Origin: Symbiodinium natans | Taxonomy: Eukaryota; Sar; Dinophyceae; Suessiales; Symbiodiniaceae | Direction of reading: 5' to 3' | Assembly (NCBI GenBank): GCA_905221605.1 | Contig: CAJNDS010000093.1 | Coordinates: 201,144-213,643 of the forward strand | DNA length: 12,500 nucleotides | Shown: positions 1 through 6,996 of the stretch, in pieces | How the letters are laid out: each line of letters opens with the position of its first letter | Numbering within the stretch: position 1 is the first letter of the stretch | Notes under the pieces: generated by a model | Database searches by the model: none | What the model was told of the DNA's origin: nothing | Seen by the model: the letters and a program-made list of their open reading frames with translations, nothing else | Position numbers and translations under genes: made by a program

Positions 1-180
1 ACACACACACACACACACACCCAACACCCACACACACCCACCACACACACCCACACACCCCCACACACCCACACACACCCACACACACCCACACACACCC
101 ACACACACCCACACACACCCACACACACCCACGCACACCCACACACACCCACCACACACACCCACACACACCAACACACA
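1..180. repeat. CA / CACCC microsatellite and decamer minisatellite
   Basis: The stretch starts with ten AC dinucleotides and passes into CA runs punctuated by CCC. From 71 to 150 there are eight head-to-tail copies of the decamer ACACACACCC, exact except for one A-to-G change at 133-134. The array abuts the recombinase pseudogene directly, and its N-terminal reading frame becomes uninformative inside the array. Confidence 0.97.
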
Positions 181-1354
181 CCGGCCTGGCCGGCATGTCG
201 TCCAAGCCTGTCACAGATGCTGGACTTCCTGGCCAGCTTTTCAGAGGGCGCCATTACAGGCCGCGGCCGCCGCCGTCGCACGACAGCGCTTGGCGTGCTT
301 TCAGCGCTAAAGTTTGTGGCTTACAAGTTCCAAGTGGAGCAGCTTCAGAGTGTGCTTGAGAGCCCTTAGTGGCAGCGTGGCAGAATTCCGCTGAGTGGAC
401 GCGGCAGCAAAGGAGGCGCTGCCGCTTCCTCTGGTTGTTCTGTTCAACGGGGCCGGTGAGGACTGCCTCCTCTTATCCGTACTGTTGGTAATGGCCTGGG
501 CGAGCTTACACCGACATGCAGCGTTTGGACTTGGCTTCGGTTGCGCTGGGTAGCGATCATCTAGCAGGATGGTGTTGGAGAACTACGTCAAGCACGCAAA
601 AAAAGCCTTGGGGCTGCCTCTCCTGCGGCCTCTTGAACAGTGGTTGGGCCTCGGTTTTTTCAGGCAGGTCTGCAGCTCGCGAGATGCGCGCCTGCAGCGT
701 GATTTTGTGCTAGACTGCAAGGGAAAACCGCTTGGCTACTCTGGCATGCTGGCACCCTTCCGGCGCTGTCTCGTGGTTCATGCTGGCCTGTCACCCAGCG
801 TGGCAAGTCGGTTCACCTTGCACTCGCTAAAGACCACGCTGGCCTGGTCATCACAGGTGGAAGTGCCGGAGGTGCTCCGGGAGGCACAGGGGCATCACAG
901 ATCGGCAACCGTCTCTGCTTGCGTGAAGCGTTATTCTCGTGATGACATCAATCCTCAACAGTTGCCAGCGCAAGGCGGTCGCCAAACTGCGTGATGGTTG
1001 GCGCCCCTATGTGCCTGTGGACAGAGGCCTCGGCCGTGTGGAAGAGGATGCAGAGCCTGGCGAGCTATACCTTCCGACACTGAGGCGGAGTCCGTGGATG
1101 CCGAAGTTGCTGATTCTGAGGACGGGGGGGGCTGTGAAGCTAGCGTGGCTAGCGTGGCCCCTACCCTCGCATTGGCTGACCTGGAAGGTAGCTGGCTTCT
1201 GAACACAGTTTCCGGCTGCGCTCATAAGTCCGTGTGGGTCCTGGCGTGTCGGCCAAGTTTACAGCTCGGAAAGCAATATGTGCGCTGGACGTGCAACCCC
1301 TGTTTTCACGGTTTCAGGTCATGCGGCCATTCGGGCTGCTGGAGCTCTGGCTGA
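181..1354 (+). pseudogene. Degraded tyrosine recombinase of a YR mobile element
   Basis: Coding similarity is spread over all three frames, so the ORF is broken by at least five indels. In order: 181-369 (helical N-terminal core-binding-like part, around FVAYKFQVEQLQSVLESP); 366-about 420 (AWQNSAEW); 404-500 (KEALPLPLVVLFNGAGED); 501-about 640 (TDMQRLDLASVAL, then GWCWRTTSS); about 640-964 with the catalytic C-terminal region. That region has HSLK at 821-832 in the HxxR position, GHH at 890-898 and the tyrosine in YSRDD at 932-934. A tail follows in two frames, with AKLRDGWRPYVPVDRG at about 970-1025 and a Cys/His-rich end near 1300-1345. The first conserved Arg region (about 500-512) is scrambled, and the expected beta-hairpin Lys reads as Thr in WRTTSS. 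Tyrosine recombinases cut and rejoin DNA for DIRS-like, Ngaro and Crypton elements. No RT/RNase H is in the window, so the exact class is open. It cannot be active as it stands. Confidence 0.68.
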
Positions 1355-1397
1355 GGCAGCCCAAGCTCTTATTTTGACATAAAAAAGCGCATTGGTT

Positions 1398-1617
1398 TTT
1401 GGGGGCCTGTCACTTCGCAGGGGCTTTGGGCCTTTCTGCTGCGCTTGTCAAACGGTTATTGTTTGTATTGTTTCGCGCAGCCCTTTGGGGGCCTGTCATT
1501 TCTTAGGGGCTTTCGGCCTTTCTGCTGCGTTATATTGTTTGAGCTTTGGGCTCTTGTTTTGTGCTCAGTACTACAACTACAATCAGTACCTTGGCAGGGG
1601 CTTTGGGCCTTGCTGCT
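1398..1617 (+). repeat. Diverged tandem repeat, 86-90 bp period
   Basis: A 46-bp block at 1398-1443 recurs at 1484-1529 with few mismatches (TTTGGGGGCCTGTCA, then AGGGGCTTT.GGCCTTTCTGCTGCG). A shorter third copy (GCAGGGGCTTTGGGCCTTGCTGCT) lies at 1594-1617. Successive copies start 86 and about 90 bp apart. The array begins about 45 bp after the recombinase pseudogene ends, so it may be the element's 3' non-coding or terminal repeat region (inference). Confidence 0.8.
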
Positions 1618-1796
1618 TTTCTATTCTCGCAGGAGCTGCCGGAATTTATGACACTACCCATGGCCTTGTCAGGCGGACCAGCGTTCGTGTGCTTTGGCTC
1701 GCTAGTCAGGGTGCGTAGAACCGCTCTGCGTTGTTTCCTTGCTTGCTTTGCGCGCTTTGTCATGCCCGCGAGCACGCAGCCTCGTGGCGTACCACC

Positions 1797-2280
1797 ATGG
1801 TGCAAGCCGGGGTGCAGGAGCCTATTGCTGACGCGATTATCCGGCTTGGCTATGACGAAGAGGGCTTGTTCCAAGCCTTTGAGGGTTGGCTGAAGAAGCT
1901 ACGTCACAAAACTTGGCGATGCAGATCTGACTGCGCTCAGCGATGAGGATTGGGGCACTCACCCTCATGCTGCCCGCCTGCGTATGTTATGGAAATCCGG
2001 GATACCCGTACAGCAGCCGCCTTCCGCGTCGAAGATGCCGTTGCTGGGCTGATGCCCGGTCCCGGGGGGCATCCCAAGATGCAACTTTCTGGAGCCAGCT
2101 GAGTCTGGCTCGGCGCAGGCGCTTGGACTGGCGGAGTATCATGCAGGCCGGCAGACCTTGTCGTCTGTCTCAGGCGAAGCTGCCAAGATAGCTGCGCGTC
2201 AGTCAGTTGCTTTCCTGTTGGTGAGGGCAGGATGCCCTTTATTCCAAAGTGCAGTTGGAGCTTCGCGCCGCGTGGCTTGA
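1797..2280 (+). pseudogene. Degraded 5' ORF, possibly of a second YR element copy
   Basis: An ATG at 1797 in the strong context ACCACCATGG opens a frame containing VQEPIADAIIRLGYDEEGLF. Its frame stops at 1944-1946. The neighbouring frame takes over from 1915 with GDADLTALSDEDWGTHPHAA and RLRMLWKSG and stays open to 2280, except for one TGA at 2050-2052; downstream it reads GLAEYHAGRQTL and EAAKIAARQSVAFL. One frameshift plus one stop fit a decaying gene. The N-terminus looks to me like the first ORF carried by dinoflagellate YR retroelements, but this is from memory and not checked. If correct, a 5' end follows the 3' end of another copy in the same orientation. Otherwise it is an unassigned broken gene. 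Confidence 0.42.
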
Positions 2281-2384
2281 CGTGTCTTGTTTGCTTGCCG
2301 TGCGTTGGCGCTGCTAAGTTGTCTAGGGAGCCCCGCCAGTCGCGCTTCGTGTGGGGTTGTGGTTCTGGCTCCGGGCATGGGCTC

Positions 2385-2502
2385 TTGGCTGCGGCGTTGC
2401 TTTGGTGATGTCAGACAATTGGGAAGTAGGGTGAATTTTGCAGCCAAAAGGTGTCCGCCCATGCCCTCTGCGTGCGTAGTTGGGTAGGCACTGTGAGGGT
2501 TG
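2385..2502 (+). repeat. Dispersed repeat, copy A
   Basis: Shares with copy B, in the same order and orientation: TTGG(G)CTGCGGC, TTGCTTT, GGTGAT.TCAGA.AATTGGGAAG.AGGGTG, AATTTTGCAGCCAAAAGGTG, and CTGTGCGTGCGTAGTTGGGT with the following AGGCACTG. Copy A has a 10-bp insertion (TCCGCCCATG) and lacks a block of about 25 bp that is present in B. Confidence 0.85.
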
Positions 2503-2531
2503 GTCTGTCTGCGCTGGGGTAGGTTGGGCTA

Positions 2532-2622
2532 ATGGCCAGCGCATACAGCAAATCCTCAACCCTAGTCCACGTAGCATGTACTCTGCTTCTCGCCTTATTG
2601 CTTCAGGCCACGCTTGTGTCAG
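2532..2622 (+). CDS. Candidate signal-peptide exon of a small secreted protein (speculative)
   Basis: The ATG at 2532 starts a sequence that looks like a secretory signal: a short polar N-region, then the hydrophobic core LVHVACTLLLALLLQATLVS ending in small residues before a possible cleavage site. A usable donor, TCAG|GTCAGA, lies at 2622/2623. If spliced to the acceptor GCTCAG|GAAAAT at 3114/3115, the phase matches. The frame then continues for about 34 codons to a TGA at 3216-3218, giving a 64-residue product. The 492-bp intron would contain repeat copy B and the whole microsatellite. Unspliced, the frame runs to 2834 through the repeat. Short open stretches occur by chance, so only the signal-like N-terminus is striking. 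Confidence 0.3.
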
Positions 2623-2691
2623 GTCAGATTGAGATATATCATATTGATATCACAATTTGGAGTCTCCCGCCCGCCCGCCCCCGAGGGGGAG

Positions 2692-2847
2692 TTGGGCTGC
2701 GGCAGCTCCAGCTTTGCTTTCGGCCCAATGGCCCGGTGATTTCAGAGAATTGGGAAGGAGGGTGCCTTCCTTCCCCTTCAACGGTTTCAGAATTTTGCAG
2801 CCAAAAGGTGCTCTGTGCGTGCGTAGTTGGGTAGGCACTGAGGGTTG
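2692..2847 (+). repeat. Dispersed repeat, copy B, leading into the microsatellite
   Basis: Second copy of the unit at 2385-2502. It carries an extra segment of about 25 bp (CCTTCCTTCCCCTTCAACGG and following) between the AGGGTG and AATTTTGCAGCC blocks. The unit ends in AGGGTTGCATG and runs straight into CACG repeats, so its 3' side is the seed of the compound microsatellite. Copy A has the same end but no microsatellite. Confidence 0.85.
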
Positions 2848-3055
2848 CATGCACGCACGCACGCGCGCACACACCGACACACCCACACACCCACGCACCC
2901 ACACACCCACACACCCACCCACCCACCCGACCCACCCACACACCGACACACAGACACACAGACACACAGAGACACAGAGACGCACAGACACACAGAGGCA
3001 CACAGAGACACACAGAGACACACAGAGACACACAGAGACGCACTGAGACACACAG

Positions 3056-3104
<49 letters not shown>
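2848..3104. repeat. Compound microsatellite (CACG)n-(ACACCC)n-(ACAGAN)n-(CA)n
   Basis: Four sub-blocks in order: CACG/CGCG units at 2848-2868; ACACCC and ACCC units with GACCC at about 2869-2945; ACACAGAC then ACACAGAGAC units at about 2946-3058; and a pure CA run of about 23 units at 3059-3104. The long open frames across it encode only Thr-His or Cys-Val repeats and are not genes. Confidence 0.97.
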
Positions 3105-3109
<5 letters not shown>

Positions 3110-3427
3110 CTCAGGAAAATGCACTGTCAGGATTGTCGCCCTGGCTGCATTTTGGACCTTAGGCGGCAATAAGGTTCAGAATGAAGGGTGCTCGGTGCAG
3201 CGTACGGAACTGTTATGACATGTGTATGTGAGGGCAAATCTCTGCACAAAGATGCGCGGCAAGCTCAGATGGGAGCCTACAAGGCAGGTAAGCTGTGTGG
3301 AGTGCCTGGATTTGCTGGTTTTTGTCTTTTGTTTTCGGCCGTGTTCCTTGGATTTGTCTAAGGAAACGCTTTGTTTCCTGTGTACTTTAGTACGCCCTTT
3401 ATTTGCTCCAGATGTCCAGAGGAGTCA

Positions 3428-3445
3428 TCTCTAGATTTCTAGAGA
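3428..3445. repeat. Perfect 8-bp palindrome with 2-bp spacer
   Basis: TCTCTAGA-TT-TCTAGAGA. Arms are at 3428-3435 and 3438-3445 and pair without mismatch. There is no T-run or other hint of a function. Confidence 0.85.
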
Positions 3446-3544
3446 AATCGTCGATGTACTTCATATTTGGATGGCACAGAACCCTGTGCATTTCTAGAAG
3501 CTCTAAGGTAGGCAAGAACGACAGAAGGATGGATTTAATGCAAC

Positions 3545-3584
3545 TTGCATGAGTTGCTTTCGAATCCTATCCAAACTCATGCAA
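3545..3584. repeat. 11-bp inverted repeat with 18-nt loop
   Basis: The left arm TTGCATGAGTT (3545-3555) is the exact reverse complement of AACTCATGCAA (3574-3584). It could fold as a small hairpin. No further role is visible. Confidence 0.85.
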
Positions 3585-4053
3585 CCTCATAGGAGTTCCG
3601 CAAAAGGTCAATGAATCTTATGAATGCCAAACCATGCCAAACCCCTTTTTGGATTTCATGATTTCTTGCGAATGGTATGAAGTCTTTTGAAGTGCGTCAT
3701 GGCACCGTTCGAAGCTCGTTTTGAGCCTCGTGTTCTCATGCAAAGCCGTAACATCCTTGGAGTTATATTTGGAAATGTATCTCATGCCGGAAATCTCTCC
3801 TACTTTCGATGAGCTGATGAAGCCCGATGCATTCCAAACCACATTCTATTCTTTGAAATTCTTATGAAGGATGCGAATGCGAAACCCGGTCAAGTCCAAG
3901 GAAGCTATTCATGAGCCGTCTGTAATTCGTCAGAGTGCGAAAGCTCCTTGATTTCAAGCTTTTTCATTCATTTCAAAAGGAGCTAACATGAACTTTACTA
4001 CAGCTGCTGCTACTACAACCGCTACCACTTTCATTGCCACTGCGTGTCTTGCA

Positions 4054-4085
4054 CACTCAGGCTATGACCCGCCTCCAAAAGTGCA
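4054..4085 (+). repeat. 32-bp imperfect direct repeat, left copy
   Basis: Matches 5531-5562 at 28 of 32 positions, with the shared core CAGGCTATGACCC and the shared end AAGTGCA. The two copies bracket the minus-strand coding-like block. This copy also falls inside a 39-codon plus-strand frame (3988-4107), which is too short to call a gene. Confidence 0.8.
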
Positions 4086-4264
4086 GGATGGTGACTTTGA
4101 CACTTAGCTCTACGCAAAGGGGCAACCCTGTTTAGGACATGCTTAGGCTACAGTGATCACTACTGGTTCGTCTACCTCTAGCCTTTCATGGTTGGACGGG
4201 GAAATTGTACATGAACCACCAACCAACCGAAAGAGCACAACCCCTTTGCACCGCGTGCACTCAC

Positions 4265-4366
4265 CCTGCTTATCCAAATTGGCGTCTGCCAACGCTTTGC
4301 TATGCTCCATCAACTGTGCACGGCGAAGCCGGTCTCGGGTCTCCACTGGTGGATCTTCGGTGGGTG
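4265..4366 (-). CDS. Candidate exon of an unidentified minus-strand protein
   Basis: Read from 4366 downward, the frame gives an acidic then basic helical segment (PTEDPPVETRDRLRRAQLME, then HSKALADANLDKQ). It ends at a near-consensus donor, CAGG|GTGAGT, at 4265/4264. An acceptor CTAAG lies just upstream at 4367-4371. Between this and the exon ending near 4522, another frame reads DFEVEQPQDPEEWCGSSG after a good acceptor (GGGTTAAACAG), so either two exons or a frameshift lie there. The frame stays open past the donor to a stop at 4143. I do not recognise the family. Composition suggests a charged, non-membrane protein. Confidence 0.4.
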
Positions 4367-4517
4367 CTTAGGTGGGCCACTGCTCCCGCACCATTCTTCA
4401 GGGTCCTGTGGCTGCTCAACTTCAAAATCCGGCTGTTTAACCCCAAGACCTTATTAACCCTTGCAGCAACAACATACAGGAGAAGCTGCTTCATAAATAG
4501 CAAGCCATCAACTCTTC

Positions 4518-4964
4518 TCACCCCTGCCTCAGCATGGGTCGCTCTAGTCCCTCAGTGCTTGCTACGCTTTCAGCCCGGATCCTCACTGGTCGAGGTCCGT
4601 GGCTGGCTGACTCTGCACTTTCCTCCACGGATGGTGGTAGATGGTGGTCCACCAATTGCTGCCAGGTTTTTCCTTGCTTAGCAAGACGACGCAGGTCTTC
4701 TCTCACATCAATGGCAAGATGATGGAAGCAACAGGATTTTCCACCCTGGCCTGACTTTTCAACCCGCCTTCTTACTCGTCGACTCCGCCCTCCTGCCCCT
4801 CTGTCCCTGCTGTCTCCCAAATGTTGGAAGTGGAGGCGTGGATCTTCAGATGCAATCGAGAAGTACTCGTAGTCGGGAATTAGCTGGAGACGCCCTTGCT
4901 GATCTATAACGCCTTCCAATTCCTGACCCTCCAGAACCACAAAGACCTTCTGCATTTTCAACAT
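4518..4964 (-). CDS. Unidentified minus-strand coding region, 148 codons
   Basis: The open frame has two parts. The N-terminal part (4949-4776) is beta-rich looking: KVFVVLEGQELEGVIDQQGR, then LQLIPDYEYFSIASEDPRLH. It is preceded by an acceptor-like AATGCAG and ends at a strong donor, CGA|GTAAGA (4776/4775). The C-terminal part has REDLRRLAKQGKTWQQLVDH followed by LPPSVEESAES and an Arg/Ser-rich tail. It ends at another good donor, GGCAGGG|GTGAGA (4522/4521). In phase between the two parts is a low-quality Arg/Gly stretch that may be intron. The strong donors suggest exons of a spliced gene, not one contiguous CDS. It lies between the acidic exon at 5255-5527 and the candidate exon at 4265-4366, all on one strand. 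No function assigned. Confidence 0.5.
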   Translation of the reverse strand: MLKMQKVFVVLEGQELEGVIDQQGRLQLIPDYEYFSIASEDPRLHFQHLGDSRDRGAGGRSRRVRRRVEKSGQGGKSCCFHHLAIDVREDLRRLAKQGKTWQQLVDHHLPPSVEESAESASHGPRPVRIRAESVASTEGLERPMLRQG

Positions 4965-5110
4965 AAGTGCCTAGGACCTGCGCCTCAGCTTTCTTACCTG
5001 ACTGTCACTTTAATGATGCGCGTGAGGACCTCGGACAAGGCCCTACCTTGGACCTGGGCAGTATCCTGAACCTGATTCCCCTGCACATAGCCTGCGAAGC
5101 TTGCAGGCAG

Positions 5111-5248
5111 GCACCTGGAACTTGCGGACCTTGTAATTGGGCACCCAAGGCTTGTGGCCCTGGGCACCGAGGACCTGTGGATCTTGCACCTTAGCATTTA
5201 GGGCACCTGGGACCTTTGCGCCTGGGCACCTTGGACCTGTGGACCTCT
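5111..5248 (+). repeat. Degenerate minisatellite, unit about 23 bp
   Basis: Six imperfect units begin with GCACC at 5111, 5141, 5164, 5186, 5203 and 5226, with a consensus near GCACCTTGGACCTGTGGNCCTGG. On the minus strand the array lies between two coding-like blocks. It offers many AG|GT junctions, so it may be intronic or may encode a low-complexity Pro/Gln/Val/Lys stretch. Confidence 0.75.
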
Positions 5249-5527
5249 TGAGCTTCCAGGCCTCTTGGCTGATGTTCCGGGAGACTTCACAGACTGGAAC
5301 TCGTCGGTCAGCTCCAGCTCTTCTTGACTTTCCAGAAGCTGTCGAGCTTCCTGTTCTTGCCTCTTACGTGACAGCCCCTCACACTTCTCCACGTCTTCCG
5401 GTTCGCCTGCAGCACCCGGCTCGAGGCCCACTGCTGAAGGGCTCACTTCCTCCCCATACGGTTGCTCGTTGCTGACATCCACGGCGCAGCTTCAGCAGGT
5501 TGGGGCTCATACTCTAAATCCTCTCCA
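5198..5527 (-). CDS. Acidic, coiled-coil-like N-terminal region of an unidentified minus-strand protein
   Basis: From 5527 one frame reads GEDLEYEPQPAEAAP. At about 5483 the coding signal moves by one base to a frame reading VDVSNEQPYGEEVSPSAVGL, GAAGEPEDVEKCEGLSRKRQ and EQEARQLLESQEELELTDEF. That shift could be a single-base indel or a missed splice. The second half is rich in Glu, Gln, Arg and Leu and would form an amphipathic helix or coiled coil. No ATG is seen at the start: the frame is closed by TGA just upstream at 5492-5494. Downstream it dissolves into the 23-bp minisatellite. It is the most upstream coding-like piece on this strand before the right 32-bp repeat, so it may be the start of the same gene as the blocks at 4518-4964 and 4265-4366. 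Family unknown. Confidence 0.42.
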
Positions 5528-5530
5528 TGT

Positions 5531-5562
5531 CACGCAGGCTATGACCCACCTACGAAAGTGCA
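5531..5562 (+). repeat. 32-bp imperfect direct repeat, right copy
   Basis: CACGCAGGCTATGACCCACC and the following TACGAAAGTGCA match the left copy at 4054-4085 at 28 of 32 positions, same orientation. The spacing between copies is 1,477 bp. Confidence 0.8.
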
Positions 5563-6227
5563 ACACCGTCACTCACTTGTTTCGAGGGAAAAAGCTTTTG
5601 GCGAAAGTCCGATAAGAGGTTTCCTGAGGGAATAGATTTCGTTCTACTCAAGTGTGGAGGAAAGTTCCTATTCAAGTGTCGGGTGAATTGAGTGAATGGA
5701 GGTTTTCATTCCAAACTGTGGAGGATGTACAGCTTGTTTCCTGGCAAAAGATAGTGATAGAGAAAGTGGGGGTTTGTTGTTCCTGTTAATCTTGAGGAGC
5801 TAGAGGAGCTAGGGAAACCGAACCAAACCCAAATTAAAAGACTCATGATAGAACGAAGCGCTACAAAGAGTCTGCCGTTCTTCAATGCTAGTTCCAAGGC
5901 TCTGCGTGTACGCCGGATCGGGGAGGCGAAGTCTGCGACAGCCGGCGAGAAGAAGAGCTGCCGTGCCCTGAGACGACACTGTGATTTTGAGACCTCTGCG
6001 CACTCGCAGCAATGTACAGTACAGTGGACGACAGTTCCCCTGCCACATGCTGGAGAGAATGGCCAGCTACATTAGCTTGAGCCAGCTCTGGCAACCCTCG
6101 CAGATACACAAGGACAGACAGGTTTACACAAACGTGTGTCGTTTGCAGCGGGCTTGTGAGAACATTGTGTCACACAAACGTGAGCCGATTGCGAGCGCAA
6201 GACGGTGGAAGTGGAAGTGTGTAGGAT
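5563..6227. other. No assignable gene
   Basis: Contains an imperfect 23-bp tandem duplication (5641-5663 and 5664-5687, GTTC.TA.TCAAGTGT.GG) and a small GAGGAGCTA doublet near 5795-5813. An 11-bp direct repeat, ACACAAACGTG, occurs at 6126-6136 and 6172-6182. Both strands have open frames of 60-115 codons between 5809 and 6328, but none shows a family motif or a convincing splice framework. They overlap each other, so I leave them uncalled. Confidence 0.5.
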
Positions 6228-6548
6228 GTGCGAAAGGAAGGGTTGCACCGACTAGGCGTGCCAACAACAGTTCGCCGGATGTTCAGGTACACAGCATGGC
6301 CAGCAATCCAGTCAAGGCATGTGCATAAAGGTCTCACTGAAATGTTTACTTGGGGTGTCGTACCCTTTTTTGCATCAACCAACATACTGCCATGGCATGG
6401 TTTCGCTTTTCTACAGCGCCTCAATGGAACTACGCAGCCGAGTGCAGATGGCTTGTTGCACTTCGCCCAACGGCCGGCAAATGACCCCCTGCAGAAATAT
6501 GCAGAAGAGAAATTGCAGCGCGGCAGGCGCGATGCGATTGTCATGTGA
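6228..6548 (+). CDS. Possible C-terminal exon of an unidentified protein
   Basis: The frame is open from 6225 (after TAG) to a TGA at 6546-6548. Its last third looks most like real coding sequence: RLNGTTQPSADGLLHFAQRP followed by NDPLQKYAEEKLQRGRRDAI, a polar helical C-terminus. That part is preceded by the best acceptor in the neighbourhood, TTCGCTTTTCTACAG ending at 6416, in the phase that fits the frame. The true exon may therefore be only 6417-6548, with 6228-6416 as intron read-through. No upstream partner exon could be fixed. The DGLLHF segment is vaguely reminiscent of the C-terminal Asp-x-x-His region of SGNH hydrolases, but that is too weak to use. Confidence 0.33.
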   Translation: MRKEGLHRLGVPTTVRRMFRYTAWPAIQSRHVHKGLTEMFTWGVVPFFASTNILPWHGFAFLQRLNGTTQPSADGLLHFAQRPANDPLQKYAEEKLQRGRRDAIVM

Positions 6549-6996
6549 CCTGCGTGATGCGGGTGATTTGCATCGCGGTTGCTGTCCCCTTGCGGTCAGC
6601 CTGCATTTGTTCGTATGTTGAACTCACAAATCCGCCATTTGTCGAGAGGAGATGGTGTTGCGACATGAGCCATGAGCCTCATATAGGTTGCCACGTCATC
6701 CCGACTTGAAACTTCTAGGCCTTCGATCACATCCCGTGAACAAAAAGGCAAATCAGTCCTTGTGACACGCTCATGGCCGGATGACTCAGAATGAAAGGCT
6801 ACTGACAACATTGACAACTGTCTGCTACTCCCGCTCAGGTGAAGCTTTCATTGAGGAGAGCATTGTGAGACGGGAGTTGCCGCTACCCAAGCTTGACACG
6901 GGGTAGTGCTCGATGCAATCTTGGGGCAATGCCATGACCGAGCGTATCTGAGCGACTCCTAGGTCAGACAACTTTTGCTTTTACAACGTGGGCCCC
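6549..6996. other. No gene seen
   Basis: Frames are short on both strands and carry no recognisable motif, microsatellite or strong splice pair. This probably is an intergenic spacer between a plus-strand exon ending at 6548 and the 3' part of the minus-strand locus at 6997-7905. Confidence 0.45.

Larger units (their letters stand above)
3105..3987. other. AT-richer stretch with no assignable gene
   Basis: Base composition is more AT-rich than the flanks. A near-consensus 5' splice site, CAG|GTAAGC, lies at 3285-3293, with pyrimidine-rich candidate acceptors at about 3390 (TGTACTTTAG) and 3411 (TTTGCTCCAG). A spliced transcript is therefore possible, but I recognise no protein. The minus frame around 3618-3845 is open for 75 codons without a convincing start or family resemblance. 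Two small inverted repeats are listed separately. Confidence 0.5.

Noticed and set aside
2639-3169. Long open frames on both strands across the compound microsatellite (Cys-Val or Thr-His repeats).
   Set aside because: Frames without stops are automatic in CA repeats. Translation is pure low complexity, with no conserved flanking domain.
3428-3445. Palindrome as a transcription terminator or operator.
   Set aside because: Context is eukaryotic; there is no T-run and no adjacent gene whose end or promoter it would serve.
3556-3570. TTCGAATCC, similar to a tRNA/SINE B-box.
   Set aside because: No matching stems, no A-box at proper spacing, no cloverleaf.
3988-4107. 39-codon plus-strand frame with a Thr/Ala-rich start.
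   Set aside because: Too short, low complexity, overlaps a 32-bp repeat, and has no splice or family support.
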